From a virus: a stretch of DNA of 64,000 nt. Position 1 is the first letter of the stretch, and the number at the start of each line of letters is the position of its first letter. Made by a program: the position numbers and the translations under genes. The notes beneath the pieces are model-generated. The model did no database searches, was not told the DNA's origin, and saw only the letters and a program-made list of their open reading frames with translations. The stretch lies in IMG/VR virus record IMGVR_UViG_3300036945_000847, positions 1-64,000 of that record. The stretch is one strand, 5' to 3'. Shown here one piece after another: positions 19,801 to 29,500 of the stretch.

Positions 19801-22800
19801 ACTGCAACACCAGCATTGAATTCGTCCGCATTTTCAACAAAGTCAGCAATCTCTTCCTGTTTGATTTCTTGTTCCTTAGGGCTTAATTCAGCAATAGGCT
19901 GATCAGTATTCAATACATTTGGGTTAACTATGTATAAGTTCTTCTCCTCTTTGTTCTGTAATCCGTTATCTACGAATTCTACTCCATCGAAGCCTGCTGT
20001 CTTAAGTGCATCTTTGAACTTTTTAATGTCTGAGGCCGAAAGACTAGTTTCACCCATGTTTGGATCGACCAACTCCATGAACATCAACTCATCTCTGTTG
20101 TACTCTGCATTCTGTGGTTTCAAATCCAAATCTTGCATTATCTTCATTGCCTCATCTTCAGTAGCAATGTTGCCAGTAATTTTGAATTCGTTTACAGCAT
20201 TTGGTTGCTCGCCTTGAGGACTTTGTTCTGCATATCTCTGTGCCTCTTCTTTGTTTTGGCTGACAAACAAAACGCCATCTTGACCCAACTTACCCAAGAT
20301 ATCAGGAGAACCTCCATGATATACAGGCAAGTCTTCAACTTCACCAACTTGTGCTTTAGTACTTACTTCTTTTTGACCTTCTTCGGTAGGGACTTGAGTT
20401 TCTGGTTGGGGTTCTCTTTGGACCACTTCTTCGCCAACTCTGGCTTCTGGCTGTACAGATACTTCACCTGCTGTTTGCTCTTGAACGGCATATTTGTTTA
20501 ATTTTTTGTTTAACTTACCTGACTTGATAGAATCGGACAAAGAGTTGAAGAAATCAGAAACCTCAACCACATCCGCAATGTCTTTAAATGGCACAACAGT
20601 ACCGAAAGTAATTTTAGATACAAACTGATTAATAAGGGCAGCAATCTTCTGCATGAGTGTTGTATCTACCTTGATGTTTTCGTTTGCCATCAATGCAGTC
20701 AACTGCGCAATATACTCCTCACCAATCTCTATACTTTTGTATTGCTTAACGAAATCATTTAACAATTTATTGTCGGAGTCCTTTACCAGAGCGGAAAGAC
20801 GATCTTTGAAATCTGTAAACAATTCAACATCCTCACCAAACACTTTTAACAATGCAGCGTGAGTTACCTCGTGAGCAATCGTAGTTTCGTTCGCCTTATC
20901 TAGGTTGACTTGGATTTCTACAGAGTATGTTCCATCTTGATTTTGTACATAAGCGAAATTACCGAATGACTCTTTCTTACCTTTAACATTTTTCATTTTG
21001 TCTTGGTATGATTCATCGGTATGTAGAACAATCTTAACGCCAGGCATAATGGTATCCAATACTTTCTGTGCGTTCTTGGCTTCTTGAACACGAGAATCCA
21101 ACTCTGCTTGATCACGAGTGCTAGAACTCAACAAATTATTCAACTCATCTTGATTCTCAACAGTAGCCGCATTCAGATTTGTTCCAGAACTATAAGCCTT
21201 AACTTCTTTAGAACCTTTCTTTTCAGCCAAGCCCTTGGTCATTTCTTGAACTGTAGCATTGATATCAGTATCCTTGGTACTTACTTTAACCAAACCCGTT
21301 TCAATGGCTTCTTTATTTCGTTCGATGATTTGAGTTGCTCTCTGCTTATCGGTAACATATTTGAAACCTCCTTTATTCTCGAATACTACAAAATCAACAT
21401 CTTTACCACCAACAAGGTCTTTCATTGTATTCTTCACAGACTCAATCTTACCTTGTACAAAGTCACGAAGTACATTACCTTCGGGAATAGCCTCTAGATT
21501 CTTTTCTAGCTCCTTCTGCTGACCCATAAGGTCAACATAGTACTTACTCTTGTTTTCGTCCTTTATGACGCTCTTGGCGCTTGGATACGTTGTTGCAATA
21601 TCACGTACTCCTTGAGCAATCATTTGGAATTCGCCTGCCTCAATCTGACCAGATTGCAATAGATATTCTGGAATGGCTTGAGCAGCGTTTGGTCCTATAA
21701 CATCAATTGCACTAGCAATCATTTGGTCGAGACCTCTCGGACCTATAAATTGTTTGAAAGCATCAATTCTTTTTTCTCTTTGGACAGATTCATATCTAGA
21801 TTTTACTACACCTGCTCCAGACATAACTGCAACACTAGGTAAAATTTCCAAAGCCAATGTTGGTCCTTCTGCCTGAGCATACTCTGCAAAGGTTGCATCT
21901 TTATATTTTGGGTCGTTATTTAATTTAGCCGCAGTATAATTCTGTACCAATTCCGTTACCAATTCGGGAGCATATTCAACCAATGCTAATTTACCTACAT
22001 CTTGTGCTACTGCCTTTGCGCTTATACCTCTTGCTGTACTGAAGAATTTTCCAGTAAATGGCATAAATTGTACTGCGTACAACGGAACCATTTGAGTTTG
22101 TATTTTTAATGTCTCCGCTGCTGATTTGCGAGCTTCTATTTCTGAGCCCGTTGCCTCAAATTTATCTTTGTAGTTTTGTCCTACTTGATCAACAGTATCT
22201 TGAGCCCAAGAAACCATTCCACCAATGTATGGATTTGCTGTAAGCACACCAGCAGAAATACCAGTTGCTAAGTTTGGAACTTGGTCCAAAATAGAACTTA
22301 GAGCAGCCTCAGTAGACTCAGAAAAACCCTCAGCATCGGCAAAAGTAAGATTTGACTTCTTATTGTTTACCTCTACATACTTGACATACTTAAGCATATC
22401 AGCCAAAGGATTATTTTCATAACCCACTGTGGCGTTAAGTGCTTCAATAGCATTGTCAAATGTTCTTGCTGTTGCAGCTTGTATTCTATCTCCGGCCCAT
22501 TCGACCAAAGCACCCGTTTTGAAATCTGCCTCCGACAATCTATTCGCCAAACTCTGAGAACTAAGTCTTTGTGCATCTCTACCATCCATAAACTCTTTGT
22601 ATGCATCTTGATGCATCTGAGTCAACTTCTCAACGGCTGCAAACGACACCTTACCATCCTTGACGGTCGCATCATACTTAGCATATAACTTATCTAATTC
22701 TGCCTTCTTAGTCTTTTCAATTTCGGCTTTTTTAATTCTGAAATTTTCTTCTGCTCTAGTGACAAGATTGTTTCTCAATTCAATCCCCTCTGTGGTTGCA

Positions 22801-24209
22801 TCTGAGACCATTCTCGTGTAAACCTCAGAGTCTGCAATCAATTCAGCCTCAGACAAATAACCACCAGTCTTAGAACGAGTTTCAATTTCCTTGGCGAAAT
22901 TTTCCAATTCAATTTTCTTATTCGTGCTGAAATCTGATATTTCCTTTGTGATATTTTCTATTGATGCATTTTGATATTCTTGCAAATTGCTAAAACCATA
23001 GTTGGCCAACTTACGAACTTCCAAATCAAACTCTTGCGGAATCTTCGTATAGTCAGTTACAGTCTTATTTTGCTTCGCTAATTTATCATTAAATACTTTT
23101 TCTTGACCTTCGCTAATCAATCTGTTCTCCGCCTCTTGCTGTACCAATCTAGTCAATCTGCGAGTAACAGTAGGTTGCAATTGCTCGGGCACTCCGCCCA
23201 TCGCACTACGAACATACTTTTCAACTTGATTGGAAACCTTAATCGGATCAACTTCAACAACCCCATCGTCATTACTAAACAAAAATCCTCCAGGTTGTTT
23301 GTTATTGGTAGTTGGCTGAATCCAAACACCATCAGTAATTAGATTTTTTGCATCTTTTGATAATTCCGCATCTAATTTTTGATTAGCAATTTGTTCTTCC
23401 TCGGCAGTTTTAACGGGTCTATTTTCAAACGCAAAATAAGAATTAAACACCTTATCTCTTTCATTCCCTGGAAGATTTGCGCTTTTAACTACGCTCGGAG
23501 CCTTTGGCTTGACCTTTAAACTCTCTGGAGTAAAGCCAGTAGCACTAGTAATTGTGATTCCTGAGTCCCTTAAAGATTTTTGTACATCCGGTTTATCAAA
23601 AAGATTCTTACTTTTAGTATAAATATTTTTGCCAAATGAGTCATTGATTTGCTTGATTTGTTCATTGAAATAACCTTTTTCTTTTAATTCCTTATACTTC
23701 GGATCGACAATCAAACGCTGAAAATCCGACAATGCCCTAAACGAGCCCTTGTCTATTTCTCCCTTAAATTCGTTCAGCTTCTGAACATACATATCGCTCA
23801 TCTGCTTATCCTTAGGATTAACAGCGGGCGGCTTTACGGGAGGAGCAAGGTTAGATTGAAATGATTTACCATAAACAGGTACTTCTGGCATTACATCACC
23901 GTAAACGCCAGCCATATTAATACCTTGTGCTTCTGCTCCTTCGGGAGTTACAACTTGATTGTCTTGCGGAATTCCCACCTCTGAGGCAGTCTCATTCCCA
24001 ACCGATTGCAAATTCGATAAAGAATCGCCTTCTTCTTTTTTTTTTAAGAACGATGTTGCATTTTCAACACCATACTGAATCTTCATGTCCTCATCTGCAT
24101 CAGGAGATTTTGCTAGATAATCTTCAAAATCTTTCTTAGTTGTAAATGTGTTATTAAATCTGTAATCAGATTTTAATTCATCGTAGAGTTCTTCGAAGTT
24201 ATTGGCCAT
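13896..24209 (-). CDS. Giant multidomain (polyvalent-type) internal virion protein
   Basis: 3,437 residues, one uninterrupted frame. Visible parts: charged coiled-coil-rich N-terminus; AHEVTHAAL near residue 1,110, an HExxH zinc-metallopeptidase motif; VYHGGSPDILGKLG near 1,290, resembling the start of ADP-ribosyltransferase (ART) domains; an unassigned domain near 1,520 (FIITSDGTGYGLDSEG...FGFLTHPK); another near 2,060 (LAYRPGWHSGDIPLATHIG); a helical region of 2,400-2,900; hydrophobic segments near 2,970-2,995. Such polyvalent proteins are known to be injected with phage or plasmid DNA and act in the new host. It lies in the internal virion cluster, as do the large cargo proteins of crAss-like phages. 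Ejection and enzymatic roles are inferred. Confidence 0.85.
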   Translation of the reverse strand: MANNFEELYDELKSDYRFNNTFTTKKDFEDYLAKSPDADEDMKIQYGVENATSFLKKKEEGDSLSNLQSVGNETASEVGIPQDNQVVTPEGAEAQGINMAGVYGDVMPEVPVYGKSFQSNLAPPVKPPAVNPKDKQMSDMYVQKLNEFKGEIDKGSFRALSDFQRLIVDPKYKELKEKGYFNEQIKQINDSFGKNIYTKSKNLFDKPDVQKSLRDSGITITSATGFTPESLKVKPKAPSVVKSANLPGNERDKVFNSYFAFENRPVKTAEEEQIANQKLDAELSKDAKNLITDGVWIQPTTNNKQPGGFLFSNDDGVVEVDPIKVSNQVEKYVRSAMGGVPEQLQPTVTRRLTRLVQQEAENRLISEGQEKVFNDKLAKQNKTVTDYTKIPQEFDLEVRKLANYGFSNLQEYQNASIENITKEISDFSTNKKIELENFAKEIETRSKTGGYLSEAELIADSEVYTRMVSDATTEGIELRNNLVTRAEENFRIKKAEIEKTKKAELDKLYAKYDATVKDGKVSFAAVEKLTQMHQDAYKEFMDGRDAQRLSSQSLANRLSEADFKTGALVEWAGDRIQAATARTFDNAIEALNATVGYENNPLADMLKYVKYVEVNNKKSNLTFADAEGFSESTEAALSSILDQVPNLATGISAGVLTANPYIGGMVSWAQDTVDQVGQNYKDKFEATGSEIEARKSAAETLKIQTQMVPLYAVQFMPFTGKFFSTARGISAKAVAQDVGKLALVEYAPELVTELVQNYTAAKLNNDPKYKDATFAEYAQAEGPTLALEILPSVAVMSGAGVVKSRYESVQREKRIDAFKQFIGPRGLDQMIASAIDVIGPNAAQAIPEYLLQSGQIEAGEFQMIAQGVRDIATTYPSAKSVIKDENKSKYYVDLMGQQKELEKNLEAIPEGNVLRDFVQGKIESVKNTMKDLVGGKDVDFVVFENKGGFKYVTDKQRATQIIERNKEAIETGLVKVSTKDTDINATVQEMTKGLAEKKGSKEVKAYSSGTNLNAATVENQDELNNLLSSSTRDQAELDSRVQEAKNAQKVLDTIMPGVKIVLHTDESYQDKMKNVKGKKESFGNFAYVQNQDGTYSVEIQVNLDKANETTIAHEVTHAALLKVFGEDVELFTDFKDRLSALVKDSDNKLLNDFVKQYKSIEIGEEYIAQLTALMANENIKVDTTLMQKIAALINQFVSKITFGTVVPFKDIADVVEVSDFFNSLSDSIKSGKLNKKLNKYAVQEQTAGEVSVQPEARVGEEVVQREPQPETQVPTEEGQKEVSTKAQVGEVEDLPVYHGGSPDILGKLGQDGVLFVSQNKEEAQRYAEQSPQGEQPNAVNEFKITGNIATEDEAMKIMQDLDLKPQNAEYNRDELMFMELVDPNMGETSLSASDIKKFKDALKTAGFDGVEFVDNGLQNKEEKNLYIVNPNVLNTDQPIAELSPKEQEIKQEEIADFVENADEFNAGVAVSVNPNDNFESTTSKSQLGSYEGAVFNGESFSNALPVKSLKDIAKEYNGRLFIITSDGTGYGLDSEGNPIYGGFGFLTHPKNQEDGVGFASVDTSTVKATTTAIRKFYGDNKVAVLVMIQPPYTTINNSYGSHYFIRGMKSLSSNPQELLAAKNSFKEWVLSNKETMRNLKKEDSRTGKRNTLSALFKLVDSIDANTDVNQFTKEFLKDTTFDSRKAILQGLVPDKADLQVNKNAPTIKRLLLNNGFNTQSFLKEYGDKTFLSDDIINGDKGGFVVGGFEINIKEKTEMDKEIEDLQSKGFVHPLFNGKLPGTKHFALDGLYDVNKNFARFNVPQTVVDYKAVSEKFKSENLIPSKKPKKGAIEGAVYADDKINQLVRDNFKNETSYKEEAVEKIKENYPPNAQVDFQTKILPELRYTDLKGAKKIEFKKAIAQPMGLLKEQVTNVATDVAKGIGFQPSIEGREAMKTADFKIADEQFGIEDGEVNLSSKAQLNPKEVSTVSTDLSTKVSDAKLNDLKKLINNDVKVPTETKTVYKLFKVKKGFPGELFPLFVGADQSITTGEWIQAKAGALTQTKEGKTMVKSTLGPLAYRPGWHSGDIPLATHIGSKVNKNDKAPSFRSPNQVWAEVEVGNDIDWQTIANERAEIGKNGQPIAKTAHITDQVPLGGSYKYKTNSNMTGSWIISGEMKVNKVLTQAEVDQINKENKAKDLPRTTPFDYETYGFNLDGSVKNAKQVVSNQVARAYLKAKETGTNPELINAVDAALSPDVKSKSQLNVSDISPEFQSDLMSGLTEAEALKNIVKKGYLLSDIKNQLGLPYVDEAKYKQAHAELAVESIEKLNQAKRDTASDIETFINSNYMMPLAEQVSELLDQGFTHYEIFRTMYNMDMASSEDLKEVFGTDYRNTIKNAIESEGFSDDYLDELTVDTRTIKKKKVADDLYETWQRAGMDFTDAMSMVEAYADAFEEKGLAEAAVAMRKELEGVTTQEELRDGLVTFSALLSNAGFMLQLGRNLFPKKMGSMIAKSLERAGIALTEKQKAELERLTTQLNQSKDALDAAAATFVESFSDQDYDAAKKAEKELRNSARGLMKFLDNFKPKFWNDRLTSGGSRALLGIQTVGLSILSNVENALFNQNFIVAGTRKAYDAAIGGVKSDTLSLTNWANAVAISKDKTLADMAEMLKYGFESDPNYIEKFYDGLAQVNFFKDTHLAYKMLGSIFGKVDGKKLWEMTDEEYADAFNQIIYKTKNGDLKLADGKTYKLLTSLFWGWTLAPQATEVTGRLMSLGGDKAFANSYTTRALIDYFKNTANGDATGGFIEDYIADRDLTLDRNTLKKLLSIVDFGLEGDNPFEKEGLKKVFLGDNMFAKGVGSIRKNIRGGIKETYREIQRNDKFDLMTSLKFRALQTADVVAWSVVPFAKVPANVVYVATQKSFPPAALTIYYGSQRAYDKKQNEFDKKYPKAVKKFATEAQKKAYEKDKMELVKLKRQVTYDFAQIEVSFGVAAFATTAVLAGAVIASSEPGEEKDKLYPAANLKAGTYNRTIHMEYLKAVLSGKPVDNFAIRRGGAVKPGDQINSFGNMGISGYALGSYSSAYGAYRGELMESKNKLKAISYGLGGLLFGELLTSGAKQLPMLQGTTRIYQAFTDEKGYKFSNWASGTTAASLSVFSPSVLSVISKGNAELIQSLSQLQPQYEPSMQKGVYGVLPNSVGKIFANTIQKLNRNVSFLAKNEYYEAQIGPFGEEMQYRTTTSEPGTAQAYLETMVNPFSSRVYKGGFTLTTKQVEEQKELYRRSMNIHTTLVNLALAYAELTGSEYVYEVDGEKMNLLKLVTDAKKNEFTFSSEDTRQQQSVSQIRQKYSATYSLPLAMYREELKKRGLQKFYAMQEVSNAVDNGVIGKVQSYIRNGDLLLAQEEIENFFSLYSEARSAANLDYENDYKNRERFLLMEMKRKGVLNEGDYEKLIGIGGK

Positions 24210-25743
24210 TTAGATATAGGTTATTTATATAATCGTTAATTTCTTGATATTTATTTTCGTCAATCAATTTCTTCAATGCGGGATCTGCTTTGAGTTTTTG
24301 ATTAAATAGAGTTGTGGCCTTGGCAGCATCATTCTTTTGCGCTTGTATATTTTCATCAACAATACCAGCCTCTTGCTTATTTCCAATTAGACCGCTAGAT
24401 GAGAAATTTCTTGCGGGAATATAGTAATATTGTCCGGGCTTTCCAAACATAACGAACGGAGCAACGCCTAATATATACTTACTGGATACCTTTGCTCCTT
24501 TTTGAATAGGATAAGTTCTAGTCACTCCATTTTCTGTCACTTGACCATATGGAAGAACGACAGATTGAATTACCTTCTTATCACTCAATACAGCACCACT
24601 AGCAGCAGTACCATCGGCATTGGATGTTTGACCAGTCACAACACCGCTGTAACCATCCGCTGGCAACCCATATTCATCATGGGTATAATATTCAATTTCA
24701 GCACCGCTAGGTTCTTTACCCAACTTAAGAATATTCTTAGTTTTGGTTCTGCTCATAACGCTTTGCTTTTCGGAGTCCCCAAAATTAAATACACTGCGTC
24801 CTTTGACAGTACTTGTCTTGACTGTAGGGTTTGAATATTCTTCTAAGTACTTCAACAAGTACTCATTCAACTTGCCTTGGTCTTCTGGAGTATAATAACC
24901 AGTATTAGGATCAACTTCAAAACCTAAATTCTTAGAATCTACCAACTGAACCATCGCCTCTGGTCTTTGAGTGATATAAGCCAAAGAAATATCTTCTAGA
25001 GATCTTGGTCTACCATCAGGATACAACTGAGGATTATCTTCATATGCTTTTTGAGCGGATGCTATACGAACAGGTCTTTGTTGAACCATTGTTGTTTTTA
25101 CACCACCTTCTCCAATAGGAGTATTGTAAGAAGAAGCAATTGTTTTGTCTAATTTGTTTGCATCGGTCTCAAGTTCGTTCTCCACGGGAATAACAGATGC
25201 ACCTCTGTACTTAGGAATACCATCTTCATTGATTTGAAAAAATGGGTCATTCTTAATTCCTTTCTTTGCCAAATTTCCTTGAAGTTCACTATGCGATGTT
25301 GCCTTTCCATTTTCAACAAGATAGTTCTTGAAGTTTTTAGTAAAGTAAACTTTGTTCTTATCTAAACTTTGAGTCTGAGCATCAAATTTATTATACTCAT
25401 CGCTCAGAGATTTATATTTTACTAATTCCAAATCGAACTCATTAGCCAATTTATAACCTTCGTTAACCCAAGATGGATTACCGCTTGTTTTAAGTTTATG
25501 CAATCTATCGATATACTCACTAGCAGTTTTAATCAAGTCTGGAGCAACCAAACGATTATAACTACCATCTATTTTGAAATTCTTTTCTAATTCTTTTGCA
25601 GCATTCGCAGCAGCAACATCGGCTTTTGCCGCACGTGCCTTATCTGCTTGAGCCGCTTGAAACGCAAGTCTACCTACTCTCTGAGCACTATCTAGTTTAC
25701 CTTGCAGTGCTATTCCTTGACCTAATGTTGAGGGTGTTGCCAT
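24199..25743 (-). CDS. Internal virion protein
   Basis: 514 residues. The N-terminus (LDSAQRVGRLAFQAAQADKARAAKADVAAANAAKELE) is a long Ala-rich amphipathic helix as in podovirus ejection proteins. The remainder has repeated YKLANEFDLELVKYK-type helices and beta segments. It overlaps the giant protein start by 11 bases and follows the 246-residue gene by 2 bases, so the three are made together, probably as the DNA-ejection complex inside the head. Confidence 0.7.
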   Translation of the reverse strand: MATPSTLGQGIALQGKLDSAQRVGRLAFQAAQADKARAAKADVAAANAAKELEKNFKIDGSYNRLVAPDLIKTASEYIDRLHKLKTSGNPSWVNEGYKLANEFDLELVKYKSLSDEYNKFDAQTQSLDKNKVYFTKNFKNYLVENGKATSHSELQGNLAKKGIKNDPFFQINEDGIPKYRGASVIPVENELETDANKLDKTIASSYNTPIGEGGVKTTMVQQRPVRIASAQKAYEDNPQLYPDGRPRSLEDISLAYITQRPEAMVQLVDSKNLGFEVDPNTGYYTPEDQGKLNEYLLKYLEEYSNPTVKTSTVKGRSVFNFGDSEKQSVMSRTKTKNILKLGKEPSGAEIEYYTHDEYGLPADGYSGVVTGQTSNADGTAASGAVLSDKKVIQSVVLPYGQVTENGVTRTYPIQKGAKVSSKYILGVAPFVMFGKPGQYYYIPARNFSSSGLIGNKQEAGIVDENIQAQKNDAAKATTLFNQKLKADPALKKLIDENKYQEINDYINNLYLNGQ

Positions 25744-25745
25744 TT

Positions 25746-26486
25746 TTATCTTAATTTAGGAGTAAAGCCCAATCCGGCTGGTTTACCTCCTAGTGAATAG
25801 TTAGGTATTCCACCAGTTGAAGTGTATTGACTCGGAGTCCCAAACTTTCTATAAAGTGATAAAGGATTAGCGAATGGATTAACTGCGCTAGGTTCTCCAG
25901 CGGTCATGCCATTGACATCTCTATAAGCCTGTCTGTCTTTTTCTGCATTTTCCATGCTCATTTTCGATGTAGTATAACCTTCCAAAGCGCCCATTCCGCT
26001 ATAAACAGCATCTTGAACTCCTTGACCAAATGCTTGCTGTCTTCTGTTGTAATCACTTATATCTTCGGCCACTTGTCTTTGCTGCAAACCACTGAGTTGC
26101 TGATTGGCACCCATTCTGATTGCTTGACCTCTTTCAGAAGCGGCTTGGCTTTGCGCTGCCAATCCCATACCAAACTGTGCATTGCTTGATGCACCCATTC
26201 TAGATATCGCACTTGACAATTGCCCTCCAGATGTATCTGTAGCTGCACGATAACTACCCGCTCTTGCTTGACCAAAACCTTCTTTTGCCGTGGCCAAAGC
26301 AATTGGAGACAACCCCCTTCTTTCTTGAGCTAATCCCAACTGCCTATTTTCTTGAATTGGGGCAGCAGCATCTATGTATTCAGCTTTCCTCTCACCCTTC
26401 ATTCCCATCAATCCTTGGGCGCTCTTAATACCTCGATAGATAGAGGTTCCCAATTGTACTCCGGCTAGTATTGCTGGTAATGCCAT
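25746..26486 (-). CDS. Ala/Gly/Gln-rich internal virion protein
   Basis: 246 residues. The N-terminus (MALPAILAGVQLGTSIYRG) is weakly hydrophobic, followed by Ala-, Gln- and Arg-rich helices with small-residue motifs (GASSNAQFGMGLAAQSQAA). Composition and position match the small membrane-active ejection protein of podoviruses (T7 gp14-like role), which helps form the channel across the envelope. This role is inferred. Confidence 0.65.
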   Translation of the reverse strand: MALPAILAGVQLGTSIYRGIKSAQGLMGMKGERKAEYIDAAAPIQENRQLGLAQERRGLSPIALATAKEGFGQARAGSYRAATDTSGGQLSSAISRMGASSNAQFGMGLAAQSQAASERGQAIRMGANQQLSGLQQRQVAEDISDYNRRQQAFGQGVQDAVYSGMGALEGYTTSKMSMENAEKDRQAYRDVNGMTAGEPSAVNPFANPLSLYRKFGTPSQYTSTGGIPNYSLGGKPAGLGFTPKLR

Positions 26487-26492
26487 ATATTA

Positions 26493-26524
26493 CAAATTTA
26501 GTTTATTTTTATTGATTATACAAA
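26493..26524 (-). promoter_or_regulatory. Promoter of the ejection-protein operon
   Basis: Leftward TTTG (26524-26521), 20 bases, TAAATTTG (26500-26493), then 6 bases to the ATG at 26486. It is a near-perfect Bacteroidota promoter and predicts an mRNA with almost no leader. Confidence 0.75.
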
Positions 26525-29500
26525 CGAGCCATTGTCCTAAACTTGACAATGAAGTTAATCAGTTTCTGTTTTGCAGAACTTGACTCAAGAGAAATTTTTA
26601 CTTTCAACCATTTACCCCACAGTCGTGATGTATCTCCATTATTCAAACCGCTGATGGTAGAATCGTTTTTGATTGGGCTATACCACAAATCCTCTCTCTT
26701 TTCGAACTCGGTTTCATCCAAATAAGAAATTTGAGTAGGTGTGGTCAAGTATACTTCAAAAGGTTGTCTATCCGTTACAAATTGTAACGCTTCGAAGTTC
26801 TTACTGACGTTTGGTTCATAGTTCATCACCGCTGTTATAGTGGCGGGGTAGTATGTTCCATAGTAAGTGGATTCTGAGCCCCTATCATGAAGGTATAAAG
26901 TTTTTGTCAAACCAACCGTAGGATTAGGAGAAAAGAAAGTGTTTTTGTAACGCAAGTAGATATTTGGGTAGTAAGAATGAAAACAGATAAATCCATTTTT
27001 CAATTCATCATACACCAGAGTAAACTGTTTATTTGTTACTCCTTCTGTGTACTTGAATGTAAAAATAGCCTCACCATACTTATCATTCCACACACCATTG
27101 ATTCCTTTTCCGGTCAGTGGGTATTTATCATTGAGTCCAAACTTACCATTGTTTGTTAAATAACTTATCAATCCCTTATCGCTAATTACTCTTGTACCAT
27201 CTTGACCGAAACGAACAACTTTTTGACTCTGATCGTTATACCAATAGAAAGTATCTTTACCTGTTGTGGTTTTTCCTTTAACGTGGGCCCACTTGTTAAA
27301 TATTCCAATTGCTGTCAACTCTTGACCTGGAGCACCCAAGATTGAGCCACTACCTACAACAACATCTGATCCTTCTTGAGAACCCAATAGAGATGCATCT
27401 CTGAAGTATTGTCTCTGTACACTAAATGGTTGCCAAGTATAAAAAGAATTGTTTATAATATCGTGATGCACAATTGGTCCAAATGTCAAATCTAAATCTA
27501 CAAAATCCAAAGGTTTGAATGTTCTGTAGTTATCTTTCTGAGACCCAATCACTTTCTTAGCAGACCATGTTACACGTGAAGGTAAAGAACCATCGTATTT
27601 AACATTTGAATTATAGTTGGTTTCGATAATCGTATCATCTTTGTAATTATACGAACGACTATAGTTATTTTGATTACTTACTTCGGGCCATTGCTCCAAC
27701 CAATAAAATAGTCCACTACCTATCGAACCTTCTGGAAGCGCAGTAAGTACGGGACTTCCTAAATAATCAACCCAATAATTACCAGTGGAGTTTTTATCTA
27801 AATATTGAGGGAACACATAACCTGGACCACTGAAGGAATCATCATGATCCAAGATATTGAACATCTGATAATTACCACTGTTCTGACTATAGAAAGAAAT
27901 ACCATAACCCATACCCCAAAGCAAATTATTGTGAGGCATACGATGAATTGCCATGTGACTCTTCTGTATGAATGTGTCTCCACCATAAACCGAAATGTTG
28001 TTTATTACTCCGCTTTGGCCGGGGGTCAAAAGATAATAATGGCCGGTACTTTCATAGAAACTCAATTCTTTGTTGGCGGGGTATTTTTTATTACCTCCTA
28101 AATCTCTAAAGATTTGTCCATACCACATCCCATTATCTGTTAATCCCGTATTGGTATGTGCTTTAGAACTAATTTTGAATACTTCGCTTGATGCAAGATT
28201 CGAATAAAGAGTTTGCCACGCATACGCTGCCGAAACAGTCTTCGTATTCAAAGAAGTGTTAGAACCAGTTTCTAAATGAGTATGGTGAGTAGCAAGAAAA
28301 TCTGTGTAATTTTGTGTAGTAGCACCGAAGTACCCTCCATAATCTTGATACGAACTATTATTACTTCCGTTTGCGTGTCTTTGGTTTGCTCTAGAATGCC
28401 CAGAAAAAATAGCGTGCTCATATGGAGCAGCTGCCAATCTTACTTTATCGGTGCTTGCATTAAACTGATAATCAGCATTGTTAAAATAAAAATCAGGACT
28501 ATAGAAGAAGAGATAATCGGAATAGTCAGTTGCACCAGTACCTCCACAAACTGATACGAGCGAACTAGTACTACTAGTACCAATAGCTAAATTCTGAGCG
28601 GTTCCAAAAATGTAACCTGCATTATTTCTCATTAGCGGATTAGCCACACCAAGCGTTGTTCCGTTTTGAATTCCTAAGAAGGGAACAATTGGAAAGGTAG
28701 TAGTAAATCGTCCATCTGAATGTTCAACACCAGCATAAAATATACCAGTCGCTAAAACCTCAGGAATCCTTTTACTTCTAACTATTCTGAACCCGCTAAT
28801 TAAATCACGAATTCTTTTTCCGCCAACAACAGCATTCAAATTGATATTGTTGAAATTGACATGATAATATTTGACTCTATTGTTGGATGTATCTTGCAAA
28901 TTGATATCCACACCACTTACCGAAGCATCTCTTCTATTGCCGATTACATTCGTTGCAGAGCCATCAATTCTTATATCATCAATCCAATAAGGTAAACTCC
29001 ACTTGTTATATTCTTTCCACTGTACTTGAATACCAAAACGATAGGTATCATTATACATATAGGAAGTGTAATCAAATGTGTTATTAGGAACTAAATACTC
29101 TCCGTACTTATGGTCTGTAAAACTATTTACCAAGTTTTGATTTTGCTCAAATGATTTACCGACACCTTCGATGTAACCTTGTTCTATACTATGACGAATG
29201 GTCTGAGCCCAATTGGCCAAATTCAAATCTACACTCTCTGTTAAATTACTAAGTGTAATTCTATTATCAAAAACTTTTAAACTCTGAGATGTCAAATACT
29301 TTGAGGTAATTGCGACTAACTCATTGTTACTCAATATAATATTTTCTTGTCCTAGATTCGTATGTTCTACATCGATACTAGTTTGATTTGAGGCAAGTTT
29401 GAATCTTTGAACAATTACCGCACTAAACGCAGCATCTTTATATTCAATCGCAACAAGTTCGAAATAAGTATATAAATCTGGAGTAATATTTTCAATAGTC

